Source: Caldifarciminota bacterium (lineage in GTDB: Bacteria; Hydrothermota; Hydrothermia; UBA1063; CAJXJZ01). Taken from it: DNA of 64,000 nucleotides. This document shows, piece by piece, positions 34,148-43,097 of this stretch (positions are counted from its first letter, which is position 1; each line of letters opens with the position of its first letter). A program made the translations under genes and the position numbers. Where the stretch lies: contig JALSNX010000030.1 of NCBI GenBank assembly GCA_026986775.1, positions 143,483 to 207,482 on the forward strand, written 5' to 3'. The notes under the pieces are model-generated. The model was not told where the DNA came from. It saw only the letters and a program-made list of their open reading frames with translations, and did no database searches.

Positions 34148-34549
34148 TTAATTTTTATTCTTTAAAAGGTCTCTTATTTCCCTTAAAAGCACCACGTCTT
34201 CTGGTGGTGGAGGTGGTGTGGCAGGTTTTTCTTCCTGTGGTTTCTCCTTGAATCTGTTTACCTGTTTCACTATAAGAAATATAGCAAATGCAACTATAAG
34301 AAAGTTAATGATGGTATTTACAAAGACCCCGTATTTTATTGCCACAGCAGGAGAGGTGTCAGTTGCCTTTCTGAGAACTATCATGAGATTTGAAAAGTCC
34401 ACTCCACCCAGGAGTAAGCCTATAGGAGGCATTATGACGTCGTTTACAAGTGATTTTACTATCTGGCCAAAGGCGGCACCGATAATAATGCCAACGGCCA
34501 TATCTATTACGTTCCCCTTCATGGCGAACTTTTTGAACTCATTCCACAT
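34148..34549 (-). CDS. mscL: Large-conductance mechanosensitive channel
   Basis: MscL is the inner-membrane emergency valve opened by membrane tension on osmotic downshock. The 133-residue protein matches the family: [28 protein letters not shown] (N-terminal helix and pore-lining TM1), [20 protein letters not shown], a second membrane span [20 protein letters not shown], and a C-terminal helical bundle end [21 protein letters not shown] lies just upstream. It is monocistronic, with its own promoter and terminator. Confidence 0.96.
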   Translation of the reverse strand: MWNEFKKFAMKGNVIDMAVGIIIGAAFGQIVKSLVNDVIMPPIGLLLGGVDFSNLMIVLRKATDTSPAVAIKYGVFVNTIINFLIVAFAIFLIVKQVNRFKEKPQEEKPATPPPPPEDVVLLREIRDLLKNKN

Positions 34550-34565
34550 AAGAACCTCCTTGTAA

Positions 34566-34595
34566 GTAATATGGTTTTAAAATTGTTTTTGTCAT
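34566..34595 (-). promoter_or_regulatory. Candidate mscL promoter
   Basis: On the minus strand ATGACA (34590-34595), an 18-bp spacer and TATTAC (34566-34571) lie just upstream of mscL. Confidence 0.4.
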
Positions 34596-34643
34596 GTAAT
34601 TTAAATATAAGGGCAAAATAAGGTGTATGCAAAAGGTGCTCTG

Positions 34644-34671
34644 TTTAAATTTTTAAATGTTGCTTTATAAT
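34644..34671 (+). promoter_or_regulatory. Candidate promoter of the transglutaminase-like gene
   Basis: TTTAAA, a 16-bp spacer and perfect TATAAT (34666-34671), divergent from mscL. Transcription would start near 34678, excluding the track's ATG at 34673. Confidence 0.5.
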
Positions 34672-34693
34672 AATGATAAGACGGAGGTGCATT

Positions 34694-37525
34694 ATGCTGT
34701 GGGTGGTTTTGTATTTTTTATCATTTTTTGAGGTAAGGATTGATTCTGCATTCATACCGGCTCTTCCACTTGAAAAATCTCACAAGGCTTTTAAAACACT
34801 GACTTTCATGCAAAAAGATAGAATAAAACTCCCCCTGTATGCCGACTGGATTAACACACTGGATGATTATATCCTTGTAATGAGAAACGACAGTTTGTTT
34901 TACTACTCTCCACGCACTCTGGATATTGATAGCATTGTTGCGACTGGTTTAAAAGGGATTGAAAGAATTTATACAGACTCAAAAGGAAAGATTATCGTTG
35001 TTAAGAATAAAAATGGTTTTTATCTCAATGGGAAAAAGAGAAAAATACGTATATACGGGGACACTGTGAATATAGTAAAGGGAAAAATCGTAGTATCAGA
35101 TTACCGTTCACCGCTATATTATGGCAAAATTCTTTATTATATAAATGAACATGGAAGGGTGGTTATGAAAGTTCCTGTTGATACTACAGGAACTGCTATT
35201 ATAAATGCCCGATATGAAGTTTTACCGTCTTTTCTGGGTTATGAAGGTGACAGTATGCTCGTTTACACATTCAATGGCAAATTGTTTCATGGTTTTAATC
35301 TTTTAAAGGACAATCTTCCTCATGGAATTGCCAGTATGAGAAATGATACGGTTTTTGTATATGATCTTAAAGATTCAGCCTATGCGCTTTCTTATCCCAA
35401 TATGAAATTAATAGGTAAAACAGACCTGAAAAACACGCCGTTTTCAGAAATAAGGAGCGATTTTGAAGGGAAGGTTTATCTTAATGGAAAGATAATCTAC
35501 AGGGATAAGTACCTTGTTTCAGCTAATCTGTATGACATTGATTTTGATGGTATAAAAGAGGTTGTTCTTGGGAGAATGGATGGTAGTTTTGCTGTGCTAA
35601 AGAGATTTAATGGTGCTTATCAGGAGTTTATGTCTTACTATCCAGATAAAAGTCTTTACAGAAGATATTTACCCGTATCTGGCATACCGCTTTTTTATTT
35701 CACGCCTTTAGAAAAAAGTCCTTTTGCTTTTGTTCTGGATACCCTTAATCCCATGTATCTTGATGAGTATCTATATGTGCTTACACATGCATCGCCAGAA
35801 TTTATTGACACTCTCATGAAAATAGGGGCAGATTATCTTTACAAGAACATTTTTGATATTTATCTTGCAGCCAGAAGATTGAAATATGTTAGCCTTTACG
35901 AATTGCCTGATGGTAGAACCACGCTGATTTTAAATAAAAAGGATACACTCCCTTCCGATATATATTATGAGTATGTGGTGTTTCCCCGTGTACTTTACGA
36001 ATTTCCGGAAAAACCCCTGTTCCGTGAGTTTTTTATTAATGATAGAAGTTTTGGTAAATCAGTTCTTGAAGTAGTGGAAAATGATACAACAGTTATTGAT
36101 GCAGTCCATTCCCTTTACAGATGGGCAAAGTCTTTTATGCATTTTGGTTATATGACCAATGACCTTCAGCCAGTTACTATATACAGAAAGGCCTATGGTT
36201 CATGCGGAGAACACTCAATACTCTCTGCTGCTCTTTTTAAGACCATTCTTATTCCATCATATGTTGCAGTTGATATGGGAGAGGACCATCAATGGAATGA
36301 GTTTTACGATGGGAGGCGGTGGGTGCATTTTGACCTTACACAGAATGAAGAAAAGGCTATTGATAATCCATTTGCATCTTCTGAGGGGCTGGGAAACAAG
36401 GAGGTATCCGCAGTCGTTGGTGTTTCACCGAGTGGAAAATATTTCCCCATAACTTCGCATGGTTATACAAAAACGGGAAGAATAGTTGTTTCGGTGGTTG
36501 ACAGTAAAGATAACCCGGTTCCATTTGCACTGGTGGTTCTCAGAAGTCACTGGAATGGCAGAAACAGTGTTTCATTTTTTAAATATACGGATAAAGATGG
36601 GCTTGTTTATTTTGATGCTGGAAGGGAAAAACTGGGATATGGAATTGATGTATTTTCTCCGTATGGTAAGGGAGGTATAGGTAATTTTTATATAGAGGAA
36701 GGGGATACTGTACATCTTCTTGTAAAATTGTGGGGTAAAATAGGAAAAACAGGTGGCAGAAAGAAAGAAGCCCGGATGCTGGTTTTTGGCAGGAATTTTA
36801 GAACAGGGGAGACGGAAGTATTTATAAAAAGTGGCTATCTTTACCAGTCTGATGATGGTAGTGTGTTCAACCCATACTTAAATACACTCGGTATTCTCAA
36901 GGTAAAGGACACGATGAAGGCAGAAAGCAAGCCTCCCTTCATAGAAGTAAACCTAAAAGACACAGTAATAGAAAATGGCCTTCCGCTTATTGTGAGCTTA
37001 GAAGTCAACGACAATCTGGGAGTAAGAAGTGTTCATGCGTTAATTTATGGTAAAAAAGTTAACAGGGAGTTCTGGTTACCAGTAAGAAACGGTTTTGATA
37101 CGGTTTTTGTGAATGAGGATACTGTTATACCAGAAGGTGTATATAAAATTACATTTATTGCAGAAGATTTCTCTGGTAACACTTCTCAGGTGGCAAAGAG
37201 TATAGTGGTCAGAAAAACCTCCTTTTTTAAAAAGCAGAGAATAAAACAGGACCCTGTCGGTACTGACAGAGGAAGCTGGAACTATATATTTGAAGTTAAT
37301 GATACCCTGCCGTTTCTTTACGTTCAAACTCGTGGTCATACACAAAGAATGGACATAGACCTGTTTCTCAAAAAAGATGGTAAGGTTGTAAAGAAATCCA
37401 CATCTCCCACATCCAGTGAATCCATGTATCTTCATCCACTGTTACCGGGTAAATACACTGTTACTGTTCAGGGCTGGCATGTACCTTCAAAAAAGGGGAT
37501 TTTTGATATAAAGGTAGTTTATTAA
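34694..37525 (+). CDS. Large exported protein with a transglutaminase-like core
   Basis: The preferred ATG at 34694 follows CGGAGGT (the track starts at 34673) and gives 943 residues beginning with a signal-like MLWVVLYFLSFFEV. Residues 30-330 are beta-rich and may form a propeller (they include LYDIDFDGIKEVVLG, an FG-GAP-like motif). Near 500-550 lies a transglutaminase-like triad: AYGSCGEHSILSAALF (Cys), GEDHQWNEFYDG (His) and RRWVHFDLTQ (Asp). Beta-sandwich domains follow (about 600-650 and 760-845) and a final beta domain resembling a bacterial pre-peptidase C-terminal domain. Such proteins are usually cysteine proteases or protein-modifying enzymes at the cell surface; the substrate is unknown. 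Confidence 0.75.
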   Translation: MLWVVLYFLSFFEVRIDSAFIPALPLEKSHKAFKTLTFMQKDRIKLPLYADWINTLDDYILVMRNDSLFYYSPRTLDIDSIVATGLKGIERIYTDSKGKIIVVKNKNGFYLNGKKRKIRIYGDTVNIVKGKIVVSDYRSPLYYGKILYYINEHGRVVMKVPVDTTGTAIINARYEVLPSFLGYEGDSMLVYTFNGKLFHGFNLLKDNLPHGIASMRNDTVFVYDLKDSAYALSYPNMKLIGKTDLKNTPFSEIRSDFEGKVYLNGKIIYRDKYLVSANLYDIDFDGIKEVVLGRMDGSFAVLKRFNGAYQEFMSYYPDKSLYRRYLPVSGIPLFYFTPLEKSPFAFVLDTLNPMYLDEYLYVLTHASPEFIDTLMKIGADYLYKNIFDIYLAARRLKYVSLYELPDGRTTLILNKKDTLPSDIYYEYVVFPRVLYEFPEKPLFREFFINDRSFGKSVLEVVENDTTVIDAVHSLYRWAKSFMHFGYMTNDLQPVTIYRKAYGSCGEHSILSAALFKTILIPSYVAVDMGEDHQWNEFYDGRRWVHFDLTQNEEKAIDNPFASSEGLGNKEVSAVVGVSPSGKYFPITSHGYTKTGRIVVSVVDSKDNPVPFALVVLRSHWNGRNSVSFFKYTDKDGLVYFDAGREKLGYGIDVFSPYGKGGIGNFYIEEGDTVHLLVKLWGKIGKTGGRKKEARMLVFGRNFRTGETEVFIKSGYLYQSDDGSVFNPYLNTLGILKVKDTMKAESKPPFIEVNLKDTVIENGLPLIVSLEVNDNLGVRSVHALIYGKKVNREFWLPVRNGFDTVFVNEDTVIPEGVYKITFIAEDFSGNTSQVAKSIVVRKTSFFKKQRIKQDPVGTDRGSWNYIFEVNDTLPFLYVQTRGHTQRMDIDLFLKKDGKVVKKSTSPTSSESMYLHPLLPGKYTVTVQGWHVPSKKGIFDIKVVY

Positions 37526-37532
37526 GAAGGAA

Positions 37533-37553
37533 GGGGCAGTTTTAAACTGCCCC
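37533..37553. terminator. Hairpin between convergent genes
   Basis: Ten-base arms GGGGCAGTTT/AAACTGCCCC around one base lie eight bases after the transglutaminase-like gene and just beyond the stop of the YfhO-like gene. The T-run is poor on both strands, so termination may be modest or Rho-assisted. Confidence 0.5.
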
Positions 37554-37561
37554 GCCATATT

Positions 37562-40039
37562 TCACTGCTTTTCAGTTTCTTTTCTTTCTTTTATCCCAAA
37601 AAATACAAGTGAAAATATTGAAAGGAGTACAGATAGTATCCCTAATTTATTGTAAAGTGAGGAATCGTAGACAAATTCAAGTGTGTGTTTGCCCGCATCA
37701 GTTACAATGGCCCGCATTATATAGTTCGCCCGATATACTTTTACAGGTTTTCCGTCTATAAAGGCTTTCCATCTTGGATAGTAGTTTTCAGAGTATACAA
37801 GAATGGCTTTCCTGTCCACCGTGTAGTTTACTACAATATGATTGGGCTCCTTTTTGACAAAGGTGAAATTTCCATGAGGTGGAGTTAAGATTGTGGTTGT
37901 GTCCTTGGAAGAATCAATATATGAGATTTCAAGGTTAATATGAGGGTCTTCTTCCAGCACTACCTCAGAATAGGGCTTAAATTCTTTTGAAAGCATGTAT
38001 TTGAGTACACTGTCTTTATGCTGGATTACAGTGTATTTATTCACGAAAAACACACGTGGAACAAAACGCCTGTTTTTAAATATCACATACTGAGTTCTGT
38101 AGTCCCTTGCTATATAAACAGGAACAAAGTGTGTTGTGTCATAAATAAGGTTGTTTATCTGTGAGAGCAGGGAATATACCATGGGGTTTTGCATATACTG
38201 GCTTAAATCCTTTGGGGTGGGTTGTGTTATGATATATTTTACATTGAGAAGGTCAGTAAGATATGGGTATTGCAAAAGGTATGGCACTTCTTGTGGTCTG
38301 AACATGAAGTGATGAGGATTGCCCACATATTCCTGATAGCGCTGAAACTGGTTGCCATGATGACCACCAATAGATTCTATATTGTATAACATCAGGTAAT
38401 TCTCGTCAGTCCTGTAAAATAAAGGAAAAACCCTGTATGTGTCTCTGTCTTTTTCAAGGAATTTGACAACATCGTCTTTAGCATAGACTTTGTCGGGTGA
38501 TGGTAGTGCTTTTATGAATTGATTATCAATCTGGAAAAGGTCAGCATAGGTTATTATACCAAGAACCAGCAGTGTATAAAGTGCATTTTTTGCGTCAAAG
38601 ACCCTGAATATAATATACGTGAATATGAGGATTATCGCACCTGTTCTTAAAAATGAAACAGGAATGTAATGATAGGCCAGAGTTAAAGCCTGATATTTCT
38701 GAGGACTTACATTGAAAAGACCTTTAATCAGTGATATACCCTGACCTTTAAATACACCAAACAGAAGCCATAGTGCTATGAGTCCTCCACCTGAATAAAT
38801 TAGTTTTCTGTAAACCCGAACATTCTCTTTAAGTGCATTTATGTTTTCCAGAGCGAGTGCTCCAAGAGCATAAATAGAAAGAACCACCAGATAAAAACTC
38901 ATAGAGGGCGCCCTGAATTTTTTTATACCGGGAAGTACAGCATAGTATATTTTGTAAATGGGTGTAAAGCCTCCCAGTGCCATGAATGAGAAAAGCAGGA
39001 AAGTGAAAGAAAAGAAAATGGCCTTTCTGTTTTTCCTGAATGCTCCTGATAATACGGATAGAAGAAGCAAAAACAGTGCTATACCACCGGAGTATTCGGA
39101 GTTTATCTTAAAAGGTGCTCTTCCCCAGTAAGAATCCATAAAACTTGAAAACCTTGCGAAGAATGCTGATATGTAGTCTTCCCATGGCATTGACCATGAT
39201 GTGGCGAAATCGTAGCCTCTATTGCCTGCTGCTCTCGGAGAAAATGTGGCTGTGTACTGATATCCGGGATAGAGCTGGATTGCGCCTATTCCAAAAGAAA
39301 CCACAAGTATGATTAAGTACTGTGCTATTAATACAAAAGCGCCTTTAGTGTCTCTGTTTACAAACCCGGCTACTATTTCTAAAAGGTAATAAAAACTCAC
39401 CATCATATAGAGGTAATACATCATCTGTACATGCGGTGCGAGTAACCCGAGGCCCATTACAAACCCCGCAAGGAAAGAATAGTGTATTCTTCTGGTTCTC
39501 GTCCCTTTGAGAACAGCCCACATTACTAAAGGAGCAAGTGCAAAAATGGCAACCTTTGAATCGTGGCCTGAGAACACAAGGGTTACACTGTATCCTGAGA
39601 ACATGTATCCTATGGAAAGAAGCATCCTGAGTTCTCTTTTTAAGTTGAATTCTCCAAGGAATATGTACATAAAAATCCCGGCAAGGAAAGTATGTATGAT
39701 AAACTGCCAGTTCATAACAACATTTGTCGGGAAAATCAGCCTCAAAAACGCCGTTACGTAGAAAATATCTCCATGAAATGCGTCTACAAATGGTATCCCG
39801 GAAAAAAGATAAGGGTCCCACAATGGAAAGTAATGTAATGTTCTGAGCACATGTGCCTCAAAGGCTCTAAAAGCGTATCCAGCTGTTATCTGGTCTGTTG
39901 CGTATACGAGAACGTTGAATGGTATTATTTTTCTAAAGAGTATCAATGTGAGTGCCAGTAACGTACCAGCAAACCACCAGTTTGAAATATTTTTCTGCAT
40001 GTTTACCTTTTTGTTTTCTTTTTTGTTTTTTTCAGCCAT
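37562..40039 (-). CDS. YfhO-like multi-span membrane protein (GT-C-type)
   Basis: The 825-residue protein has a charged Lys/Asn-rich N-terminus, then about a dozen membrane spans over the first 500 residues. The first large outer loop carries ATDQITAGYAFRAFEAHVL and FPLWDPYLFSGIPFVDAFHGD, the GT-C/YfhO hallmark with acidic residues. A soluble region of about 230 residues follows, with a final span at the C-terminus. Bacillus YfhO glycosylates lipoteichoic acid; homologues elsewhere probably modify lipid-linked glycans or surface proteins. Its ATG touches the tsaD stop, and it is last in a four-gene minus-strand operon. Confidence 0.78.
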   Translation of the reverse strand: MAEKNKKENKKVNMQKNISNWWFAGTLLALTLILFRKIIPFNVLVYATDQITAGYAFRAFEAHVLRTLHYFPLWDPYLFSGIPFVDAFHGDIFYVTAFLRLIFPTNVVMNWQFIIHTFLAGIFMYIFLGEFNLKRELRMLLSIGYMFSGYSVTLVFSGHDSKVAIFALAPLVMWAVLKGTRTRRIHYSFLAGFVMGLGLLAPHVQMMYYLYMMVSFYYLLEIVAGFVNRDTKGAFVLIAQYLIILVVSFGIGAIQLYPGYQYTATFSPRAAGNRGYDFATSWSMPWEDYISAFFARFSSFMDSYWGRAPFKINSEYSGGIALFLLLLSVLSGAFRKNRKAIFFSFTFLLFSFMALGGFTPIYKIYYAVLPGIKKFRAPSMSFYLVVLSIYALGALALENINALKENVRVYRKLIYSGGGLIALWLLFGVFKGQGISLIKGLFNVSPQKYQALTLAYHYIPVSFLRTGAIILIFTYIIFRVFDAKNALYTLLVLGIITYADLFQIDNQFIKALPSPDKVYAKDDVVKFLEKDRDTYRVFPLFYRTDENYLMLYNIESIGGHHGNQFQRYQEYVGNPHHFMFRPQEVPYLLQYPYLTDLLNVKYIITQPTPKDLSQYMQNPMVYSLLSQINNLIYDTTHFVPVYIARDYRTQYVIFKNRRFVPRVFFVNKYTVIQHKDSVLKYMLSKEFKPYSEVVLEEDPHINLEISYIDSSKDTTTILTPPHGNFTFVKKEPNHIVVNYTVDRKAILVYSENYYPRWKAFIDGKPVKVYRANYIMRAIVTDAGKHTLEFVYDSSLYNKLGILSVLLSIFSLVFFGIKERKETEKQ

Positions 40040-41035
40040 TTAAACCTCCTCAATGTAAAGGGAAGGGGTTGCATGGAGAGTAAGTTCAGACCTCTTTCCC
40101 CTTCTTAATCTCATTTCTCCTGCTGCCGCTATCATTGCAGCGTTATCTGTTGTGTATATACGTTCGGGAAAATAGACTTCTACGTTTTTAAGTTCTCGGG
40201 TGCATTTTTGTCGTAAATAAGAGTTGTTTGAAACTCCTCCCACTATGGCCACCCTTTTTGCTCCTGTGTATTCTATGGCACGCTTCATTCTGTCACAGAG
40301 TGCCGATATTGCAGCTTTCTGAAAAGATGCAATAATATCATTTCTGTGTCTGCTAATAAAATCCTCTGATTGTTTCCTGAGATAGTACAGTACTGCGGTT
40401 TTTAAGCCTGAAAAGCTGAAGTTGAACCTGTCATGTCTCGGTACAGGGAACTCCACGAAATTTTCGTTACCTTCTTTTGAGAGTTTGTCTATATGTGGAC
40501 CTCCAGGATAGGGAAGACCAAGCATCTTTGCCACTTTGTCAAAACATTCACCCACTGCATCATCAACAGTCTGGCCTATAACACTGTATTTCAAGAAGTC
40601 CTCCATGTATATTATTTCTGTATGTCCACCTGATACCAGAAGGTATAAAATTGGTGGTTTCAATTCTGGATATGTAAGAAAGATGGAGAAGATGTGTCCT
40701 TCTAAGTGGTTTATGCCCACGAAGGGAATATTTTTTGCCTGAGAGAGACCCTTTGCATACATAAGTCCCACTACAAGTGAACCTACAAGTCCGGGGCCAT
40801 AAGTTACAGCAATCCCCTCTATATCATCAAGAGTGACATTAGCATTAGAAAGGGCCTCATTGACCACTTTGTGGATATTTCTGGAGTGGAGTCTGGATGC
40901 TATCTCCGGTACAACTCCACCGTAAATGCTGTGTTCCATCTGAGAGAGTATTATCTGGGATTTCACCTCGAAATTTTCTCTGACCACAGCGGCAGATGTT
41001 TCATCACATGATGTTTCTATTCCAAGTACGAGCAT
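40040..41035 (-). CDS. tsaD: tRNA N6-adenosine threonylcarbamoyltransferase
   Basis: TsaD transfers the threonylcarbamoyl group to A37 of ANN-decoding tRNAs. The 331-residue protein has GIETSCDETSAAVV, the metal-binding GINHLEGHIFS, YLLVSGGHTEI, and the C-terminal GGVSNNSYLRQ and TDNAAMIAAAG. Length and motifs are standard. It lies between the second DUF3857 gene (one-base gap) and the YfhO-like gene, an unusual setting for a core tRNA-modification enzyme. Confidence 0.97.
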   Translation of the reverse strand: MLVLGIETSCDETSAAVVRENFEVKSQIILSQMEHSIYGGVVPEIASRLHSRNIHKVVNEALSNANVTLDDIEGIAVTYGPGLVGSLVVGLMYAKGLSQAKNIPFVGINHLEGHIFSIFLTYPELKPPILYLLVSGGHTEIIYMEDFLKYSVIGQTVDDAVGECFDKVAKMLGLPYPGGPHIDKLSKEGNENFVEFPVPRHDRFNFSFSGLKTAVLYYLRKQSEDFISRHRNDIIASFQKAAISALCDRMKRAIEYTGAKRVAIVGGVSNNSYLRQKCTRELKNVEVYFPERIYTTDNAAMIAAAGEMRLRRGKRSELTLHATPSLYIEEV

Positions 41036-41036
41036 A

Positions 41037-43097
41037 TTACTTCATTCGTTTTTTCAGTATAAACCATTTCCTTGAAAATTCTACAGGTGTGGCTATACAT
41101 TTTAAGTAGTCCATGGCAGCCTTCTCTGGAATCTCTGATATGCCTCTACGCATATATTCTTCAATTTTATAACCGTTTTTTCTGCGGTACACTGAGTACA
41201 TATAGTAATAGCCAGAGTCTTTAACCATTGTACCTTTAGGAGTATATAACGTCTTAAAGCCCCTTGCGAGTGTAATATATGTTGTTAGTTTGTAGTATGA
41301 AGGTTTGGCCATGTAAATTGGATATGTCCTGTTGGGAGAAAAGAGTGAATCTTCAGTGTAGAATGATGGAATCCTGAAAAGATTTAAGTTACCTTCTTTA
41401 AGTAGAAATCCTTTTACTCTGTAAGAGAGGGTTTCTTTCATGGGTAGAGTTATACTATCAAAGTCGGTATGTTCAAAGTCTAAAAGTTCTGCATTCTGCC
41501 ATATCCTTGCAAGTTCTATTTCCTTTTTCTGCCATACTTCATGAGGCTTTAATGTGGCAAGTTCTCTTTCTTTTATTTCCGCATATCCTTTCATTGTTCT
41601 CGTTTCAGTTACTAAAAGGTCATTTCCATCTATTCTGCATCTTCTTTCTACAATAAAACTTTCCCCTTCAGCGGGTATTTCGGGAAGTACATCCACTCTT
41701 TTTGTCGTGACATTTAAATAGAAAGCACCCTGATATTCGGGTGGTATGTAACCCGGTGGTGTATAGCGATTTCCGGGAAAGAGATATAAAGAGTCATCAA
41801 CAATCACAAATGCACCGTCAAATGCAGCATTACCGGGTTCTCCTGCCATTAGAAAGTAACCATCAAAAGTGCCGCCTATACCAGCAAGTTTTGGAAACTG
41901 TGGATTGTCTTTAGAAAGTATAATACCCAATTTAGCACTATGTCCCTGTTTCTTCAATGCACTGTATATAAGAATGGCTTTATCAAAGATATTTGCATAT
42001 CCATTTTTTAAGACCTCTTTTGGTCTTATAAACTGAAAGTTCTCGGAAAGTAGTGGAGCCTTTACATATTCAATATTGTGCTGTACATAGGCAAAAATCT
42101 TTATGGGGTCTTTTATGGATAGTAGTTCTTCCGGTATATTTGCAAAATTGATTGAAGCATTTAATCTTTCGGCAAGTTTTTCCCATGTACTGGTTATTGT
42201 GAATGCAACTGTTGGCAGGAGAGTTTTATAGGGAGGCATATATCTTTCTCTCTTTAATCCGGGATGATTTACTATTTTCCATGTTAATGTCTGGGTTGTT
42301 CCATCGTTGGAAAGATATGGGTCAGGCACATCTATTCCTCTAAAACTTATTTTGATACGAGAAGGGGCTTTCAGAGTTATGCGTGATTCTGCTGTTGGCT
42401 GAAATTCAGCAAGTGGCAAGACAAAATAAAAGGGATTGGTCTTGCTTATTTTTGGATAATCAATTTCAAAGGAAAAGTCAAGTACATTGCCGATTTTACT
42501 TTCTGGAATGGCAAGTTTCATCTCTTTTATGTGGCTGTAAGCTGGATAGGAAGAGTTTACACTGGCGTCCTCTATTGCATTATCCCTTATATGTGTAATT
42601 TTTCCATCAGGTGATATTGAACGTGCAAAGAGAAGTCGTGCTACAGCAAAATCAGGGTACCAGAATCTGACATTTCCGCCGCTGCTTTCCCCACTTTTTG
42701 TCAGGATTTTTCGTATAATCCGTACCTTTACAGAGTACGTTGAATCTTCATGGAGGTTAATCTTATAGTCAAGGAGAAGATTGACATAGTTTCCAACAAA
42801 ATCTGCTTTCTTTTTAAGAACATTTAAAAGCACCGGGTCTTCTATGTCATCTATGGTTTTCCATGTGTCTCCCTCTCTTATTTTTCCAATATCAATGCTC
42901 GCGACAGAATCAACGGGTAAAATAACGGGCTTTTTTACTCCTTCTTTCTCAAATTTTACCTTTCCTTTCTTTATTTCAAGCACGTGACAGGGTATCTCCT
43001 CCCCGCTTCTTAAATAAATTATGTCGTTGAATACAACTTTTTTGCCTGCATTTAAAACTCCAAAGAGCAATATAGTCATAAAAAGTATCCTTTTCAT
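41037..43097 (-). CDS. Exported DUF3857/transglutaminase-like protein, catalytic residues lost
   Basis: The 686-residue protein starts with a signal peptide (MKRILFMTILLFGVLNAG). A small beta unit follows, then a DUF3857-type domain (about residues 90-300) and a transglutaminase-like domain. In the upstream paralogue the latter reads NGYGDCTDKSILF; here it is NGYANIFDKAILI, so the nucleophilic Cys is gone, and the matching His region is also altered. It is therefore probably a binding or structural partner. The start codon overlaps the preceding stop by one base (TAATG) behind GGAGG, so the two paralogues are translated together in similar amounts. Confidence 0.75.
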   Translation of the reverse strand: MKRILFMTILLFGVLNAGKKVVFNDIIYLRSGEEIPCHVLEIKKGKVKFEKEGVKKPVILPVDSVASIDIGKIREGDTWKTIDDIEDPVLLNVLKKKADFVGNYVNLLLDYKINLHEDSTYSVKVRIIRKILTKSGESSGGNVRFWYPDFAVARLLFARSISPDGKITHIRDNAIEDASVNSSYPAYSHIKEMKLAIPESKIGNVLDFSFEIDYPKISKTNPFYFVLPLAEFQPTAESRITLKAPSRIKISFRGIDVPDPYLSNDGTTQTLTWKIVNHPGLKRERYMPPYKTLLPTVAFTITSTWEKLAERLNASINFANIPEELLSIKDPIKIFAYVQHNIEYVKAPLLSENFQFIRPKEVLKNGYANIFDKAILIYSALKKQGHSAKLGIILSKDNPQFPKLAGIGGTFDGYFLMAGEPGNAAFDGAFVIVDDSLYLFPGNRYTPPGYIPPEYQGAFYLNVTTKRVDVLPEIPAEGESFIVERRCRIDGNDLLVTETRTMKGYAEIKERELATLKPHEVWQKKEIELARIWQNAELLDFEHTDFDSITLPMKETLSYRVKGFLLKEGNLNLFRIPSFYTEDSLFSPNRTYPIYMAKPSYYKLTTYITLARGFKTLYTPKGTMVKDSGYYYMYSVYRRKNGYKIEEYMRRGISEIPEKAAMDYLKCIATPVEFSRKWFILKKRMK